Shown in pieces: positions 26,000 through 35,100 of a stretch of DNA of 64,000 nt. Below the pieces are notes generated by a model. It ran no database searches, was not told where the DNA came from, and was given only the letters and a program-made list of their open reading frames with translations. The stretch's first letter is position 1. Every line of letters begins with the position of its first letter. The DNA comes from Pseudomonadota bacterium (GTDB lineage: Bacteria; Pseudomonadota; Alphaproteobacteria; Reyranellales; Reyranellaceae): NCBI GenBank assembly GCA_018242505.1, contig JAFEBU010000049.1, forward strand, positions 17,447 to 81,446, in the 5' to 3' direction. The position numbers were made by a program, and so were the translations under genes.

Positions 26000-26405
26000 C
26001 AGTCAGGGCACTGGCAAGACAGTTTGGGGAAGTAGGTCCGATAGCGAGCAGCGTCCATGTCAACGCGCAGCAGGCGCGAGTCGCGGCATGGGCACCGATG
26101 AGGAAATCCGGCAGGGGCGATGCTTTGTTGTCGGCCCGCTTGCGATAGGGAAGGAAAGCCTTGCCAGCGAGGAATGCTGCCGCGCAGCGAATCGCCTCGC
26201 GCGCGAACATCGATGCGGAGAGGACGTCATCCAGCTCTTCGATCCTATCGAAATGAATCGAGACCTCGCCGTAGATGATTGAATTGATGACAGGCTGGCC
26301 TTCGCCCGCAGCCCTTTCAAGGGCAGCACTCGACCAGGACAGTCATCGGCGATTCTCTGTGAGGATATCGAGCAGGATATTGCTGTCCGCCAGCACCGGA
26401 CTCAT
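26000..26405 (-). pseudogene. vapC-type PIN-domain toxin, decayed
   Basis: From ATG (complement of 26403-26405), which overlaps the antitoxin stop, the reading is MSPVLADSNILLDILTENRR, a PIN-domain N-terminus with its conserved Asp. An in-frame TGA then occurs where relatives usually have Trp. The same frame resumes with LSWSSAALERAAGEGQPV, NSIIYGEVSIHF and DFLIGAHAA. Near 26065-26072 a one-base shift moves the rest (RVDMDAARYRTYFPKL) to another frame. A nonsense change plus a frameshift make this a pseudogene. The exact 3' end is uncertain because of the shift. Confidence 0.85.
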
Positions 26406-26638
26406 CGGCGCCGTGTCATGGCCGTGATTTGATCGGTACTGAGATTGCCGGAGCCGCGACCTCGCATCCGGGCGACCAAGCGAGCGCCGCGGCCCGCTTT
26501 CCGGTCGGCTCGGACGATCCGGACGGCCTTGCCATCATAGATGAACTCGACCTCGGTATGAGAGAGCAGCCCGGCTTGCCCGCGGATCTCCTGCGGAATC
26601 GTCACTTGGCCCTTGGAGGTGATGCGCGCGGACTTCAT
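26402..26638 (-). CDS. vapB: VapB-type antitoxin, AbrB/SpoVT fold
   Basis: A 78-residue AbrB-like swapped-hairpin protein: MKSARITSKGQVTIPQEIRG is the classic DNA-binding half and the Arg-rich C-terminus would be the toxin-binding half. It overlaps the start of the vapC pseudogene by 4 bases (ATGA), the normal vapBC arrangement. With the toxin broken it is an orphan antitoxin, probably on its way to loss. AAGG precedes the chosen ATG; an upstream ATG at 26686 would add 16 residues. Confidence 0.88.
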   Translation of the reverse strand: MKSARITSKGQVTIPQEIRGQAGLLSHTEVEFIYDGKAVRIVRADRKAGRGARLVARMRGRGSGNLSTDQITAMTRRR

Positions 26639-26719
26639 ATCCTTACCCTTACCAGTAAGAGCAAGATTGCCGTGCCTGAACATCAATTCAGCAGTTGCCG
26701 GTTTGCTCTCGGGGGAACG

Positions 26720-27520
26720 CTAGAGAAGCTGCGGCTTAAGCGTCGCGGCTTCTTCGAGCAGGGCGGCGAGGTATCTGTCGGCGGCGGAGCCATTGGCGGC
26801 GTCTTCGACCCAGACGGCGACGCTGAGGGCGGCCAGGGTGGCGCCATCGTGGCGCCTGAGCGGCACGGCGACCGCATGGAAGCCTCGGCGCATCTCCTGG
26901 GCGGTGGTGGCGTAGTCCTGTTCACGCACATGCAGGATCTCGGCCCGCAGGGTCTTCTTGTCGATGACGGTGAAGCTGGTCATCACCTTGGGTTCGAGCT
27001 TCTGCAGCCAGGCATCGAGTGCCGCGTCGGGAAGCTGGCTCAGGAGAACCCGGCCGGCCGCCGTGTTGAAGGCGGGACGGCGCAGCCCGATCGTCGGCGC
27101 CAGCACGTCGGGCCGGCCGTGCAGGGAATGCGCGATCATGACGATGTCGTGGCCGTCGAGCACGGCGGCGAAGCAGGACTGCTCGGTCTTCTCCGACAGT
27201 CGCTCGCAGGCGGGCTGGATGACAGCGGAAATCATGTTGGAGCCGAGATAGGCCGAGGCCAGTTCCATGATCTTCGGCGTCAGCCGGAAAGTGCGGCCGT
27301 CGCTTTCGGCATAGCCGAGGCAGACGAGGGTATAGAGCGCCCGCCGCACGCTGGGCTTGGGCAAGTCGATTGCCCTCGCGACATCGCTCAACGTCATCTG
27401 CGTCCGTTCGCGCCCGAAGGCGCCGATCACGCGCAGGCCGCGGGCGAAGGCCTCGAGGAAATCCGGTCCCTGCCCGCTTGCCACCCGTCTTTGCGCGTCG
27501 GCGGCCCTCAGTCGCGCCAT
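26720..27520 (-). CDS. IclR-family transcriptional regulator (PcaR/PobR-like)
   Basis: A 266-residue regulator. The N-terminal winged helix-turn-helix (FLEAFARGLRVIGAFG, MTLSDVARAIDLPKPSVRRA) is followed by an IclR effector-binding GAF-like domain (FNTAAGRVLLSQLPD and YATTAQEMRRGFHAVAVPL). The FLEAFARGL opening resembles the PcaR/PcaU/PobR subgroup that responds to aromatic acids. The start at 27520 has GGAG upstream. It is the last gene of the oxygenase/ABC unit and likely controls it. Confidence 0.92.
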   Translation of the reverse strand: MARLRAADAQRRVASGQGPDFLEAFARGLRVIGAFGRERTQMTLSDVARAIDLPKPSVRRALYTLVCLGYAESDGRTFRLTPKIMELASAYLGSNMISAVIQPACERLSEKTEQSCFAAVLDGHDIVMIAHSLHGRPDVLAPTIGLRRPAFNTAAGRVLLSQLPDAALDAWLQKLEPKVMTSFTVIDKKTLRAEILHVREQDYATTAQEMRRGFHAVAVPLRRHDGATLAALSVAVWVEDAANGSAADRYLAALLEEAATLKPQLL

Positions 27521-27543
27521 TTGAACTCCATTTGCCTTGCCTA

Positions 27544-28644
27544 TCAGGCGTGAATGGCCCACGCATTGTGGGAATCGACCACCACCATCGCCATGTCGCC
27601 CGTCGGCATCGCCTGCATGGCCGGACATTCGACCCGGAAGCGCAGTCCGTCGGCCTGCACCGCCAGTGAACGGCGGGGCCCGCGAAAGACGCCGTCGACA
27701 ATGCGGCCGCGCCAGCCGAACTGGCCGTCGGCGAGAACCGCATCACCTGCGGCCAGGGTCGCATCCTCGGGACGAATCACGACCAGCACCTGGTCACCTT
27801 CGCCGAACGCCGCGGCGGCGCGGCACTGTCCCTGCCAGTTTGCTCCCCGTACCGAGAGCATATGCTCGTCGTTGCCGTCGGGCCGGCTCGCGGTCACGGT
27901 CGCTTCGATCAGGTTGGGAGTGCCGAAGAAGGCAGCAACGTCCCGGCTGACCGGGCGTCGATAGACCTGCTCGGGCGTCCCGATCTGGTGGATGCGGCCG
28001 CGCTGCATCACGACCACGCGGTCGGACAGCGCCATCGCCTCCTCCTGGTCGTGGGTCACATAGAGCGTCGTGATACCGAGCCGCCGCTGCAAGGCGCGAA
28101 ACTCCTCGCCCATCGCCGTGCGCAGGCGCGCGTCGAGATTGCTGAGCGGCTCGTCGAGCAGCAGCACCTCGGGCTCGAACACCAGTGCCCGCGCGATCGC
28201 CACACGTTGCTGCTGGCCGCCGGACAGCGCCGGCGCCGGCCGGTCGGCATAATGCTCCATCTCGACCAGCCGCAACGCCGCCGTCACCCGCTGGCCGATC
28301 TCGCGCCTGGCCACGCGGCGCACGCTCAGGGGATAGGCCACGTTGTCGAACACCGTCATGTGCGGCCAGATGGCATAGGACTGGAACACCATACCGAGCT
28401 TGCGTTGCTCGGGTGGCACGAACAGGCCGGTCGCGGCGTCGCTCACCGGGCGACCGCCAATCGCGATTCTGCCGGTGTCGTTGTGCTCGAGCCCCGCGAC
28501 CATGCGCAGGGTCGTCGTCTTGCCGCAGCCCGAGGGGCCCAGCAGCGTCATGAACTCGCCGTCGGCGACCGCAAGATCGATGTTGTCGACAGCCTTGAGA
28601 TCGGCGAAATGGCGGCCAACCGAATGCAGCGTTACGTTCGGCAC
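27544..28644 (-). CDS. ABC transporter ATPase (FbpC/PotA-like)
   Basis: A 366-residue importer ATPase. Walker A LLGPSGCGKTTTLRMVAG, Q-loop VFQSYAIWPHMTV, signature LSGGQQQRVAIARAL, Walker B VLLLDEPLSNLDARLR and H-loop YVTHDQEEAM are all intact. The C-terminal 120 residues form a TOBE-type regulatory extension (VLVVIRPEDATL). This type powers iron(III), polyamine, thiamine or phosphonate importers. The start is GTG (complement of 28642-28644). It is 12 bases from the binding-protein gene and 23 bases from the IclR gene. Confidence 0.93.
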   Translation of the reverse strand: MPNVTLHSVGRHFADLKAVDNIDLAVADGEFMTLLGPSGCGKTTTLRMVAGLEHNDTGRIAIGGRPVSDAATGLFVPPEQRKLGMVFQSYAIWPHMTVFDNVAYPLSVRRVARREIGQRVTAALRLVEMEHYADRPAPALSGGQQQRVAIARALVFEPEVLLLDEPLSNLDARLRTAMGEEFRALQRRLGITTLYVTHDQEEAMALSDRVVVMQRGRIHQIGTPEQVYRRPVSRDVAAFFGTPNLIEATVTASRPDGNDEHMLSVRGANWQGQCRAAAAFGEGDQVLVVIRPEDATLAAGDAVLADGQFGWRGRIVDGVFRGPRRSLAVQADGLRFRVECPAMQAMPTGDMAMVVVDSHNAWAIHA

Positions 28645-28656
28645 GTCCGTCTTCCG

Positions 28657-29676
28657 TTACTTGTAGATATCCTTGGCCAGCGCCAGCATCGCGTCCTGCT
28701 TTTCGGGCGTGGTGGTCCCCATTGCCTTGGTGGCCAGCAGTGGCCGCAAGTCTTCCGGCACCTTCTCGACAACACCCTTGATCGTCGGGTTGTAGCCGGC
28801 ATTGGCGAAGACGAGTTGCTGTTCGGGCTCCAGGTAGAAGTTCATGAACAGCCGGGCCGCATTCGGATGTGGGGCGTTCTTCAGCATTGAGAGCTGGAAC
28901 AGGATATAGGGCCGCCCTTCGGTCGGGACGATCGCCTTCACCGGCAGGCTCTTGAGCTGGCTGAGATCCTGCAGCGAAAAGGGAATGTAGAGCGGATATT
29001 CACCGCGCGCGGTACGGCGCTCGCTGTTGGCGATATCGCGGGAGAATACGGGCTTCTGGGCGGCCAGCTTCTCGTGGAACGTCTTGCCGAACTTGTCATA
29101 CATCACCACGAAGAACACCGCGCCGCCGCCCAGGGCGCGCATGTCGTCTGACAGGATCTTGCCCGCCCATTTGGGATCGAGAAGATCCTGCCAGCTCTTC
29201 GGTTCGTCGGCCGGCTTCACCTGGTTACGATTGACCAGCAGGCAATAGCTGATGACCTCGCATGGCACGCGCGTGTCGTCGACTTCGTAGGTCGTCTCGA
29301 TGTTCTTGAGGTTGGGGATGGGACCGTGCGGCTGGAAGTTGCCGTCACGCAGCATCAACCAGGTTGTTGTGGCGCCGTTGTGGTGGATGTCGCCGACGAA
29401 GCGGCCGGCGGCCTGTTCGATACGCACCCGCTCGCGCACCTCGCTCGCCCGCGCCTCGAGCGGCTCGACACTGATTCCGTACTTCTTCTCGAACGCCTGG
29501 AAGACCGCCTTGTGGTAGCGTGAGCCGAGCGTCGCAGTATAGATCGTGAGTTTGCCCTCTTTCTTGGCGCCGTCGACCACCTTCTGCCACTCGGGATCGT
29601 CTTGAGCGGCGGCGGTGCGCGCTGCGGCAAAACCTGCGGCCAGCGCCAAGAAAGTCTTTCTGCTGATCGGCGTCAT
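28657..29676 (-). CDS. ABC transporter periplasmic binding protein, family 1
   Basis: A 339-residue periplasmic binding protein of the FbpA/AfuA-like type. It has a signal peptide (FLALAAGFAAARTAAAQDDP), then LTIYTATLGSRYHKAVFQAF and FEKKYGISVEPLEARASEV, the usual opening of this family, and SWQDLLDPKWAGKILSDD. The tyrosine pair that binds ferric iron in true FbpA is not obvious, so the ligand need not be iron. It lies between permease and ATPase genes. Confidence 0.9.
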   Translation of the reverse strand: MTPISRKTFLALAAGFAAARTAAAQDDPEWQKVVDGAKKEGKLTIYTATLGSRYHKAVFQAFEKKYGISVEPLEARASEVRERVRIEQAAGRFVGDIHHNGATTTWLMLRDGNFQPHGPIPNLKNIETTYEVDDTRVPCEVISYCLLVNRNQVKPADEPKSWQDLLDPKWAGKILSDDMRALGGGAVFFVVMYDKFGKTFHEKLAAQKPVFSRDIANSERRTARGEYPLYIPFSLQDLSQLKSLPVKAIVPTEGRPYILFQLSMLKNAPHPNAARLFMNFYLEPEQQLVFANAGYNPTIKGVVEKVPEDLRPLLATKAMGTTTPEKQDAMLALAKDIYK

Positions 29677-29692
29677 CTTGTCTTTCCTCCCG

Positions 29693-31459
29693 TCAAAGCG
29701 TGCTGATCCTTGTCTTGATGAAGCGAAGCTGGAGCCACCTGAACACGAGGACCAGCACCAGCATGAGCAGCCCGATAACGCTCACGTCCTCGGGCTTGCC
29801 CCCAGCCCACATTTTCAGCATCACCACCGACAGGACCTGGGTGCCTGGCGCATAAAGCAGGATCGACGCGCTGAGCTCGCGCATGATGCCGAAGAACACC
29901 AGCACCCAGCCCACGGCGAAGGCAGGCCAGGCGAGCGCGACCAGGACCCGGCCGAAGGTCTGCCACCAGCCCGCGCCATGCACGCGCGAGCACTCCTCGA
30001 GATCGCGCGCGATCTGCTGATAGGCGCTCGAGGTCATGCGCACTGCGACTGGCGTGCCGAGCGCGACATAAGCCAGCAACAGCGCCCACAGCGTGCCGTA
30101 GATCGGAACCGCGTGCGGCAAGATTGCGAAGCCCCACAGGAAGCCGATGCCCAGCACCATTCCGGGCATCATCCAAGGCAGCCAGGCCAGAAGGTCGATC
30201 AGCCGCCGCCCGAACCAGGTCGTTCGGGTCGTGACATAGGCCACGATGCCGCCCAGTGCCATGGTCGCCGTCGCGCCGGCCACGCCCAGCAGCATGGTGT
30301 TGCCCAGCGCCGTCCAGAACTCGTCGTTGGTCCAGATCGAGCGGTAGTGGTCGAGGGTCAGCATGTCGAGCTGGTAGAAGCCGAAGAACTGGAAAAACGA
30401 TGAAAGGAGAAGCTGGCCGATCGGCAGGGCGACCGTGGCGACGAAGAAAGCGATGCAGACCGAGAAGGTGAGCCATCGCATCCATCCCAGCCGGATCACG
30501 TTGGGCGAGTAGCCCTTGCCGGTGACTGTGGTGAAGCTGCGCTTCCTCAGGAGGCGGGACTGTAGCACCAGCAACAGGAACATCAGCATCATTGCCGCGA
30601 ATCCGAGCGATGTCGCTGTCTGGTAATCGGGCTGGGCCTGCTGAGTGATCAAATTGTAGATCTGGGTGGTGATGACATTGATGTTCACGGGTGTGCCGAA
30701 GAACACCGCCGATTCGAACCCCTCCATGCCGCGGATGAAACTCAGGATGAAGGCGCTGGTCGTGACCGGCAGCATCAGGGCCAGGGTGACCCGCCGGAAG
30801 GTCTGCCAGCGCGTGGCGCCCGACATGCGGCTCGATTCCTCGAGCGAGGGGTCCATGGCGCGGAAGGCATCGACCACGAACAGGAAGATGAAGGGCGTCG
30901 AGTACTGCATCATGTGCCAGATGACGCCGCCATAGGAATAGACGTCGATTAGTGTGCTGTCCGTGCCGGCGAGCCAGCGCCAAACCAGATTGATCGTACC
31001 GACCTGGGCGTTGCCGAGCATGGCCCAGGCTGTTGCGGTCAGGATCGGCGGAAGGAAGAAGGGAAGCGTGATCAGGACCTCGAGGGTGCCGCGCGCAGGC
31101 GTGTCGGTCCGCGCGACGATCCAGGCCAACAGGATTGCAAGCACCATCGACAGGATGGTCTTGACCAGCGAGATGCCGACGGTGTTGCCGAGGATCTGCA
31201 GGTTCTGCGCGGTCAGGAGCCCGGCATAACCATCGAGGTTGAATTCGCCGGAGATGCCCGGCGGCGTCGAATGCAAGCTGCCGTACAGCAGCATGACCAT
31301 CGGATAGAGCGACAGAAAGGCGAGCAGCAACAGCAGGAGAACGATGCCGGCCGGGCGGCCGAGACGCGACAGCCGGGCCCGCGTGGCAAGGGTGTCCGCT
31401 GGTTCGACGCCGGCAACCGCCAGCGGGTCTGAAGGCCGTTCGAGCGCAGCCCAGCCCAT
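29693..31459 (-). CDS. ABC transporter permease, two-domain (FbpB-like)
   Basis: A 588-residue inner-membrane protein made of two fused permease halves, each with about six hydrophobic helices. The second half shows ALLLAYVALGTPVAVRMTSS and ECSRVHGAGWWQTFGRVLV, the coupling EAA loop; the first half shows EESSRMSGATRWQTFRRVTL. Fused permeases go with one ATPase and one binding protein, both encoded next to it, so the transporter is complete. It is 16 bases upstream of the binding-protein gene. Confidence 0.93.
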   Translation of the reverse strand: MGWAALERPSDPLAVAGVEPADTLATRARLSRLGRPAGIVLLLLLLAFLSLYPMVMLLYGSLHSTPPGISGEFNLDGYAGLLTAQNLQILGNTVGISLVKTILSMVLAILLAWIVARTDTPARGTLEVLITLPFFLPPILTATAWAMLGNAQVGTINLVWRWLAGTDSTLIDVYSYGGVIWHMMQYSTPFIFLFVVDAFRAMDPSLEESSRMSGATRWQTFRRVTLALMLPVTTSAFILSFIRGMEGFESAVFFGTPVNINVITTQIYNLITQQAQPDYQTATSLGFAAMMLMFLLLVLQSRLLRKRSFTTVTGKGYSPNVIRLGWMRWLTFSVCIAFFVATVALPIGQLLLSSFFQFFGFYQLDMLTLDHYRSIWTNDEFWTALGNTMLLGVAGATATMALGGIVAYVTTRTTWFGRRLIDLLAWLPWMMPGMVLGIGFLWGFAILPHAVPIYGTLWALLLAYVALGTPVAVRMTSSAYQQIARDLEECSRVHGAGWWQTFGRVLVALAWPAFAVGWVLVFFGIMRELSASILLYAPGTQVLSVVMLKMWAGGKPEDVSVIGLLMLVLVLVFRWLQLRFIKTRISTL

Positions 31460-31543
31460 CCGTGTTTCCTCCCATTGGACGAGGCAGCAAGCCCTGCCTC
31501 GCCGGACCGTGTGGCGGCCGTCTTCCGCGACCGCTCGAGTCCG

Positions 31544-32872
31544 CTATTCGGCGGCCAGGGGCATCCGTGTCAGGAGTCCGAGAGGACTCTTGGCCGTTTG
31601 CAGCCTCTCGGCATAGGCGGCGAGCCAGTCGATCTTGTCGGAAGCTACGAACGCGCCTCCGCGCGCGCCGCGATAGATGTCGGGATTGTCGACTGTCGCC
31701 GGCACGGTCCCGTCCTTCATGTGCGTCTGCACCGCATCGAGCACGCGCTTGCGGGTGAGGGCGATCATTCGGTCCGACGGCGCCAGATGTTCGAGCGAGC
31801 GGTCGACGATCTCGCCCATGCATTCGACCGCCGCCTGGTCCTGCCGGCCGATACCCTGGATGCCGGTATAGTTGACGTTCTTTTGCATCTCGCGATCGAT
31901 GAAGTAGTCGTTCTCGCGCCGCGCAACGAGGCGATGCCGGCCGTACCAGTCGGTGGTGTTGGGCAGGTACTTGGCATCGGGCGCCAGGCCCGGAATCCAC
32001 TCGCCGGTCTTCAGTATCTCGAGCGGCCGGGTCTTCTGCTTCCAGGCGAGGTTGTAGGTCATGGTGTGCGTGTCATCCATGGGCACGTTCAGGGTGCAGG
32101 CGACCTGGTCCTCGAACGAACCGTTGGGCGTCAGCGTGATGAACGGGAACATGAAGTGGGCGAAGCGATAATAATATTCGCCCGGTTCGGATGGCCGGTA
32201 GGCCGCGTACATCGTGCCCCACTCGGTCTCGGTCGCCTTGTATTCGGGCGCGCGGCTGCCGACGCTCCATTTGTGGATGGTGCCGGGATCGACATCCTCG
32301 ACCTTGAGGCTGCCGATGTGCAGGAAGCCGAAGTGCGAGGTGTCGATATCGCCTTCGAGCGACTGGAACCAGTTGCACTCGCGCTGATGCACGCGCGTAA
32401 AGCGGTCTTCCTCCGGCAGCATCAGGATCTCGAGGCTGGGCAGCGGCGGCGGCACGGCCCGTTTGCCCATGTAGGTCCAGACGAGGCCTGCGCGCTCCAC
32501 GACCTTGTAGGCTTTCGCCTTGATGCGGTGCTTGAAGTCCTGGGATGGCGGCACGTTCGGCATGTCCGTGCAGTTGCCTTCGACGTCGAACTTCCAGCCG
32601 TGATAGACGCAGCGCAGGCCGCCTTCCTCGTTGCGGCCGAAGAACAGCGACGCGCAGCGATGCGGGCAGCGATGCTCCATGATGCCGACCCGGCCCTCGG
32701 TGTCGCGGAAGGCGATGAGCTGTTCGCCCAACAACAGAAGCCGCATCGGCTCGCCGTCCGACTTCAACTCGGACGAGAGACATGCCGGAACCCAGTATTC
32801 GCGCATGAGATTGCCCATGGGCGTGCCGGGTCCGGTGCGGCACAGCATTTCGTTACTGGCTGCAGTTAGCAT
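31544..32872 (-). CDS. Rieske non-haem iron oxygenase, phthalate-dioxygenase type
   Basis: A 442-residue oxygenase alpha subunit. The Rieske cluster ligands are Cys69/His71 (EHRCPHRCASLFFG) and Cys88/His91 (LRCVYHGWKFD). The mononuclear iron site is in SLEGDIDTSHFGFLH (Asp177, His180, His185). Spacing fits the phthalate 4,5-dioxygenase-like or vanillate-demethylase-like group. No ferredoxin reductase gene is nearby, so electrons must come from a partner elsewhere. GGAGG sets the start at 32872. It heads the unit with the ABC importer and the IclR regulator. Confidence 0.92.
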   Translation of the reverse strand: MLTAASNEMLCRTGPGTPMGNLMREYWVPACLSSELKSDGEPMRLLLLGEQLIAFRDTEGRVGIMEHRCPHRCASLFFGRNEEGGLRCVYHGWKFDVEGNCTDMPNVPPSQDFKHRIKAKAYKVVERAGLVWTYMGKRAVPPPLPSLEILMLPEEDRFTRVHQRECNWFQSLEGDIDTSHFGFLHIGSLKVEDVDPGTIHKWSVGSRAPEYKATETEWGTMYAAYRPSEPGEYYYRFAHFMFPFITLTPNGSFEDQVACTLNVPMDDTHTMTYNLAWKQKTRPLEILKTGEWIPGLAPDAKYLPNTTDWYGRHRLVARRENDYFIDREMQKNVNYTGIQGIGRQDQAAVECMGEIVDRSLEHLAPSDRMIALTRKRVLDAVQTHMKDGTVPATVDNPDIYRGARGGAFVASDKIDWLAAYAERLQTAKSPLGLLTRMPLAAE

Positions 32873-33016
32873 GTGTTTCCTCCAATTCGTCCGCTTACCG
32901 GACTTTCGTACGATTTTAGCAGATGAGGCGTCTTTCGCCAATGAATCTCGGGCGCGAGCGCGTTTGCTATCGCGAAAGTGAGGCTCGGTTGGACGACGGC
33001 CGGGCGGCCGGTACGG

Positions 33017-33616
33017 TCAGACGCTTGCGGGTTTGCGCAGCGGCCACATCCGGGCGAGGTCGCCGGTGGGGTTGGAATAGGTCGCGAAGTCGGTCTTGCC
33101 GCGCGCGTCGTGGAAATGCGCCAATGCCCAGGCCACGGTCGGGAAGGCGAGTTGCTCCCACGGGATGTCGGCCCAGTCGACCAACGCGACCTCTTCGCTC
33201 TCCACGCCCGGCGCGATGTCGGCATTCACCAAGCGTGCGCGATACATGATATGCACCTGGCCGATCCGCGCCACGCTGTACATCGCAAGCAGGCGCTCGA
33301 TCTCGATAGTGGCGCAGGCTTCCTCGCGCGCTTCGCGCTCGGCGGCCTGCTCGGTCGTTTCGCCCAATTCCATATAGCCCGCGGGCAGGGTCCAGAAGCC
33401 CTTGCGCGGCTCGATCGCACGCTTGGCCAGCAGGATCTTGTCGCCCCAGGTGCAGACGGCGCCAGCGACGATCTTGGGGTTCTGGTAGTGGATGAACTCG
33501 CAGCGCGCACAGACCAGGCGTTCGCGGTTGTCGCCGTCGGGAATGCGCTTCTCGAAGTGCTCCGGCGGATCCCAGGGGAGCCGCGGCCGATCGGGAAGGG
33601 GAGGAGGCATGCTCAT
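33017..33616 (-). CDS. Nudix hydrolase
   Basis: A 199-residue Nudix protein. The Nudix box runs GYMELGETTEQ then REAREEACATI (Gx5Ex7REUxEExGU pattern, with Ala at the final glycine position). Before it is a short segment LVCARCEFIHYQNPKIVAG resembling one half of a zinc ribbon, as in NudC-like or ADP-ribose pyrophosphatase relatives. The nucleotide substrate is unknown. It follows pgk by 12 bases and is probably co-transcribed with it. Confidence 0.9.
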   Translation of the reverse strand: MSMPPPLPDRPRLPWDPPEHFEKRIPDGDNRERLVCARCEFIHYQNPKIVAGAVCTWGDKILLAKRAIEPRKGFWTLPAGYMELGETTEQAAEREAREEACATIEIERLLAMYSVARIGQVHIMYRARLVNADIAPGVESEEVALVDWADIPWEQLAFPTVAWALAHFHDARGKTDFATYSNPTGDLARMWPLRKPASV

Positions 33617-33628
33617 CGCCTCCCAGTC

Positions 33629-34828
33629 CTACGCTGCCCGGATCAGTGCCGCAACGCCCGGCAGGGTCTTGCCCTCCATCCATTCGAGGAAGGCGCCGCC
33701 CGCCGTCGAGACATAGGAGAATTTCTCCTCGACGCCCGCAGCGGCAAGGGCGGCCACGGTGTCGCCTCCGCCCGCGACCGAGAGCAGCTTCTTCGCCGCT
33801 GTGAGATCGGCGACGGTCTTCGCCAGGGCCACCGTGCCCTGGTCGAACGGCTTCATCTCGAACGCGCCGAGCGGGCCGTTCCAGACCAGAGTCGCGCAGT
33901 CGCCGACTTCCTTCTGGTAGAGCGCGATCGATTTCGGTCCGACATCGAGGATCATCTGGTCGTCGGGACAGGCGTTGGCGTCGACCACCTTGCTGGGCGC
34001 GCCCGCCCTGAACTCGCCCGCGACCACGACATCGACCGGCAGCAGTACGCTGCATCTGGCGGCCTTTGCCTTGGCCAGAATCTCGAGCGCGGTCTTGCCC
34101 AGGTCTTTCTCCGACAGCGACTTGCCGACGTTGATCCCCTGCGCCTGCAGGAAGGTGTTCGCCATGCCGCCGCCGATGATCAGCTTGTCGACCTTGCCCA
34201 CGAGGTTGCCCAGCAGATCGAGCTTGGTCGAGACCTTGGCGCCGCCGACCACCGCGCAAACCGGCCGCTTCGGGCTGCCCAGCGCCTTGTGCAGCGCCTC
34301 GAGTTCAGCCTGCATCAGCCGACCCGCCATCGCCGGCAGGCGATGGGCGACACCTTCGGTCGAGGCATGCGCGCGATGCGCGGCCGAGAAAGCATCGTTG
34401 ACGTAGAGATCGCCAAGTGCGGCGAGCTTCTGGACAAAGCCTGGATCGTTCTTCTCCTCTCCCTTGTGGAAGCGGAGGTTCTCCAGCAGCAGCACGTCGC
34501 CCGGCTTCAGCGCGTTCACGGCCGCATCAGCCGTGGGGCCGATGCAATCGCCGGCGAACGCCACCGGCTTGCCCAGCGCCTTGCTCAACGGCTCGACCAG
34601 CGGCTTGAGCGACATCTCGGGCACGTGCTTGCCGTCGGGCCGGCCGAAGTGGCTGAGCACGATCACCTTGGCGCCCTTTGAGGCGAGCTCGGACAGGGTC
34701 GGCGCCGCGCGCTCGATGCGCGTGGCATCGGTCACCTTGCCGGCCTTCATCGGAACGTTGAGGTCGACACGCACCAGCACACGCTTGCCCTCGACCTTCT
34801 CGTCGTCGATCGTCTTGAAACCGCTCAT
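33629..34828 (-). CDS. pgk: Phosphoglycerate kinase
   Basis: A 399-residue glycolytic kinase that makes ATP from 1,3-bisphosphoglycerate. Motifs: [65 protein letters not shown], and the nucleotide-binding [13 protein letters not shown] and [16 protein letters not shown] at the C-terminus. The start at 34828 is the family start; longer reading upstream is atypical. It lies 44 bases after the TusA-like gene. Confidence 0.97.
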   Translation of the reverse strand: MSGFKTIDDEKVEGKRVLVRVDLNVPMKAGKVTDATRIERAAPTLSELASKGAKVIVLSHFGRPDGKHVPEMSLKPLVEPLSKALGKPVAFAGDCIGPTADAAVNALKPGDVLLLENLRFHKGEEKNDPGFVQKLAALGDLYVNDAFSAAHRAHASTEGVAHRLPAMAGRLMQAELEALHKALGSPKRPVCAVVGGAKVSTKLDLLGNLVGKVDKLIIGGGMANTFLQAQGINVGKSLSEKDLGKTALEILAKAKAARCSVLLPVDVVVAGEFRAGAPSKVVDANACPDDQMILDVGPKSIALYQKEVGDCATLVWNGPLGAFEMKPFDQGTVALAKTVADLTAAKKLLSVAGGGDTVAALAAAGVEEKFSYVSTAGGAFLEWMEGKTLPGVAALIRAA

Positions 34829-34872
34829 GACTTCACTCTTCGGAATATCTGGTGGGCCTGCCCGTCCGCTGC

Positions 34873-35100
34873 CTAGCGCTTCCTGATGACGAACACCAGC
34901 ACCTCGCCCTCGCGGCTCGTCGAGACCAATTCGTGGCCGGTCTGCCTGCAATAGGCGGGAAAGTCCTGCTCCGCCGCCGGATCGGTCGCGCGCACCCTGA
35001 GAAGGCCGCCGACCGGTAGTTCGCGCAGCTTGCGATTGGCCCGCAGCACGGGCAGCGGGCAGAGCAATCCGGTGGCGTCGTATTCGAGCGTGTCCGTCAC
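34873..35100 (-). CDS. TusA/SirA-family sulfur carrier-like protein
   Basis: A 75-residue protein with the TusA-type motif [16 protein letters not shown], where Cys14 of CPxP would carry persulfide sulfur. The rest ([18 protein letters not shown]) is the usual TusA alpha/beta fold. Whether it serves tRNA thiolation or another sulfur-transfer route is open. It starts with GTG whose first bases overlap the stop of the upstream M48 gene (GTGA), so it is translationally coupled to that peptidase. Confidence 0.85.
   Translation of the reverse strand: MTDTLEYDATGLLCPLPVLRANRKLRELPVGGLLRVRATDPAAEQDFPAYCRQTGHELVSTSREGEVLVFVIRKR

Noticed and set aside
26429..27553. A 374-codon plus-strand open frame
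   Set aside because: Antisense to vapB and the IclR gene; no recognisable motif.
29673..32000. A 775-codon minus-strand open frame
   Set aside because: It is a shifted frame of the ABC permease and Rieske oxygenase genes with Arg/His-rich nonsense.
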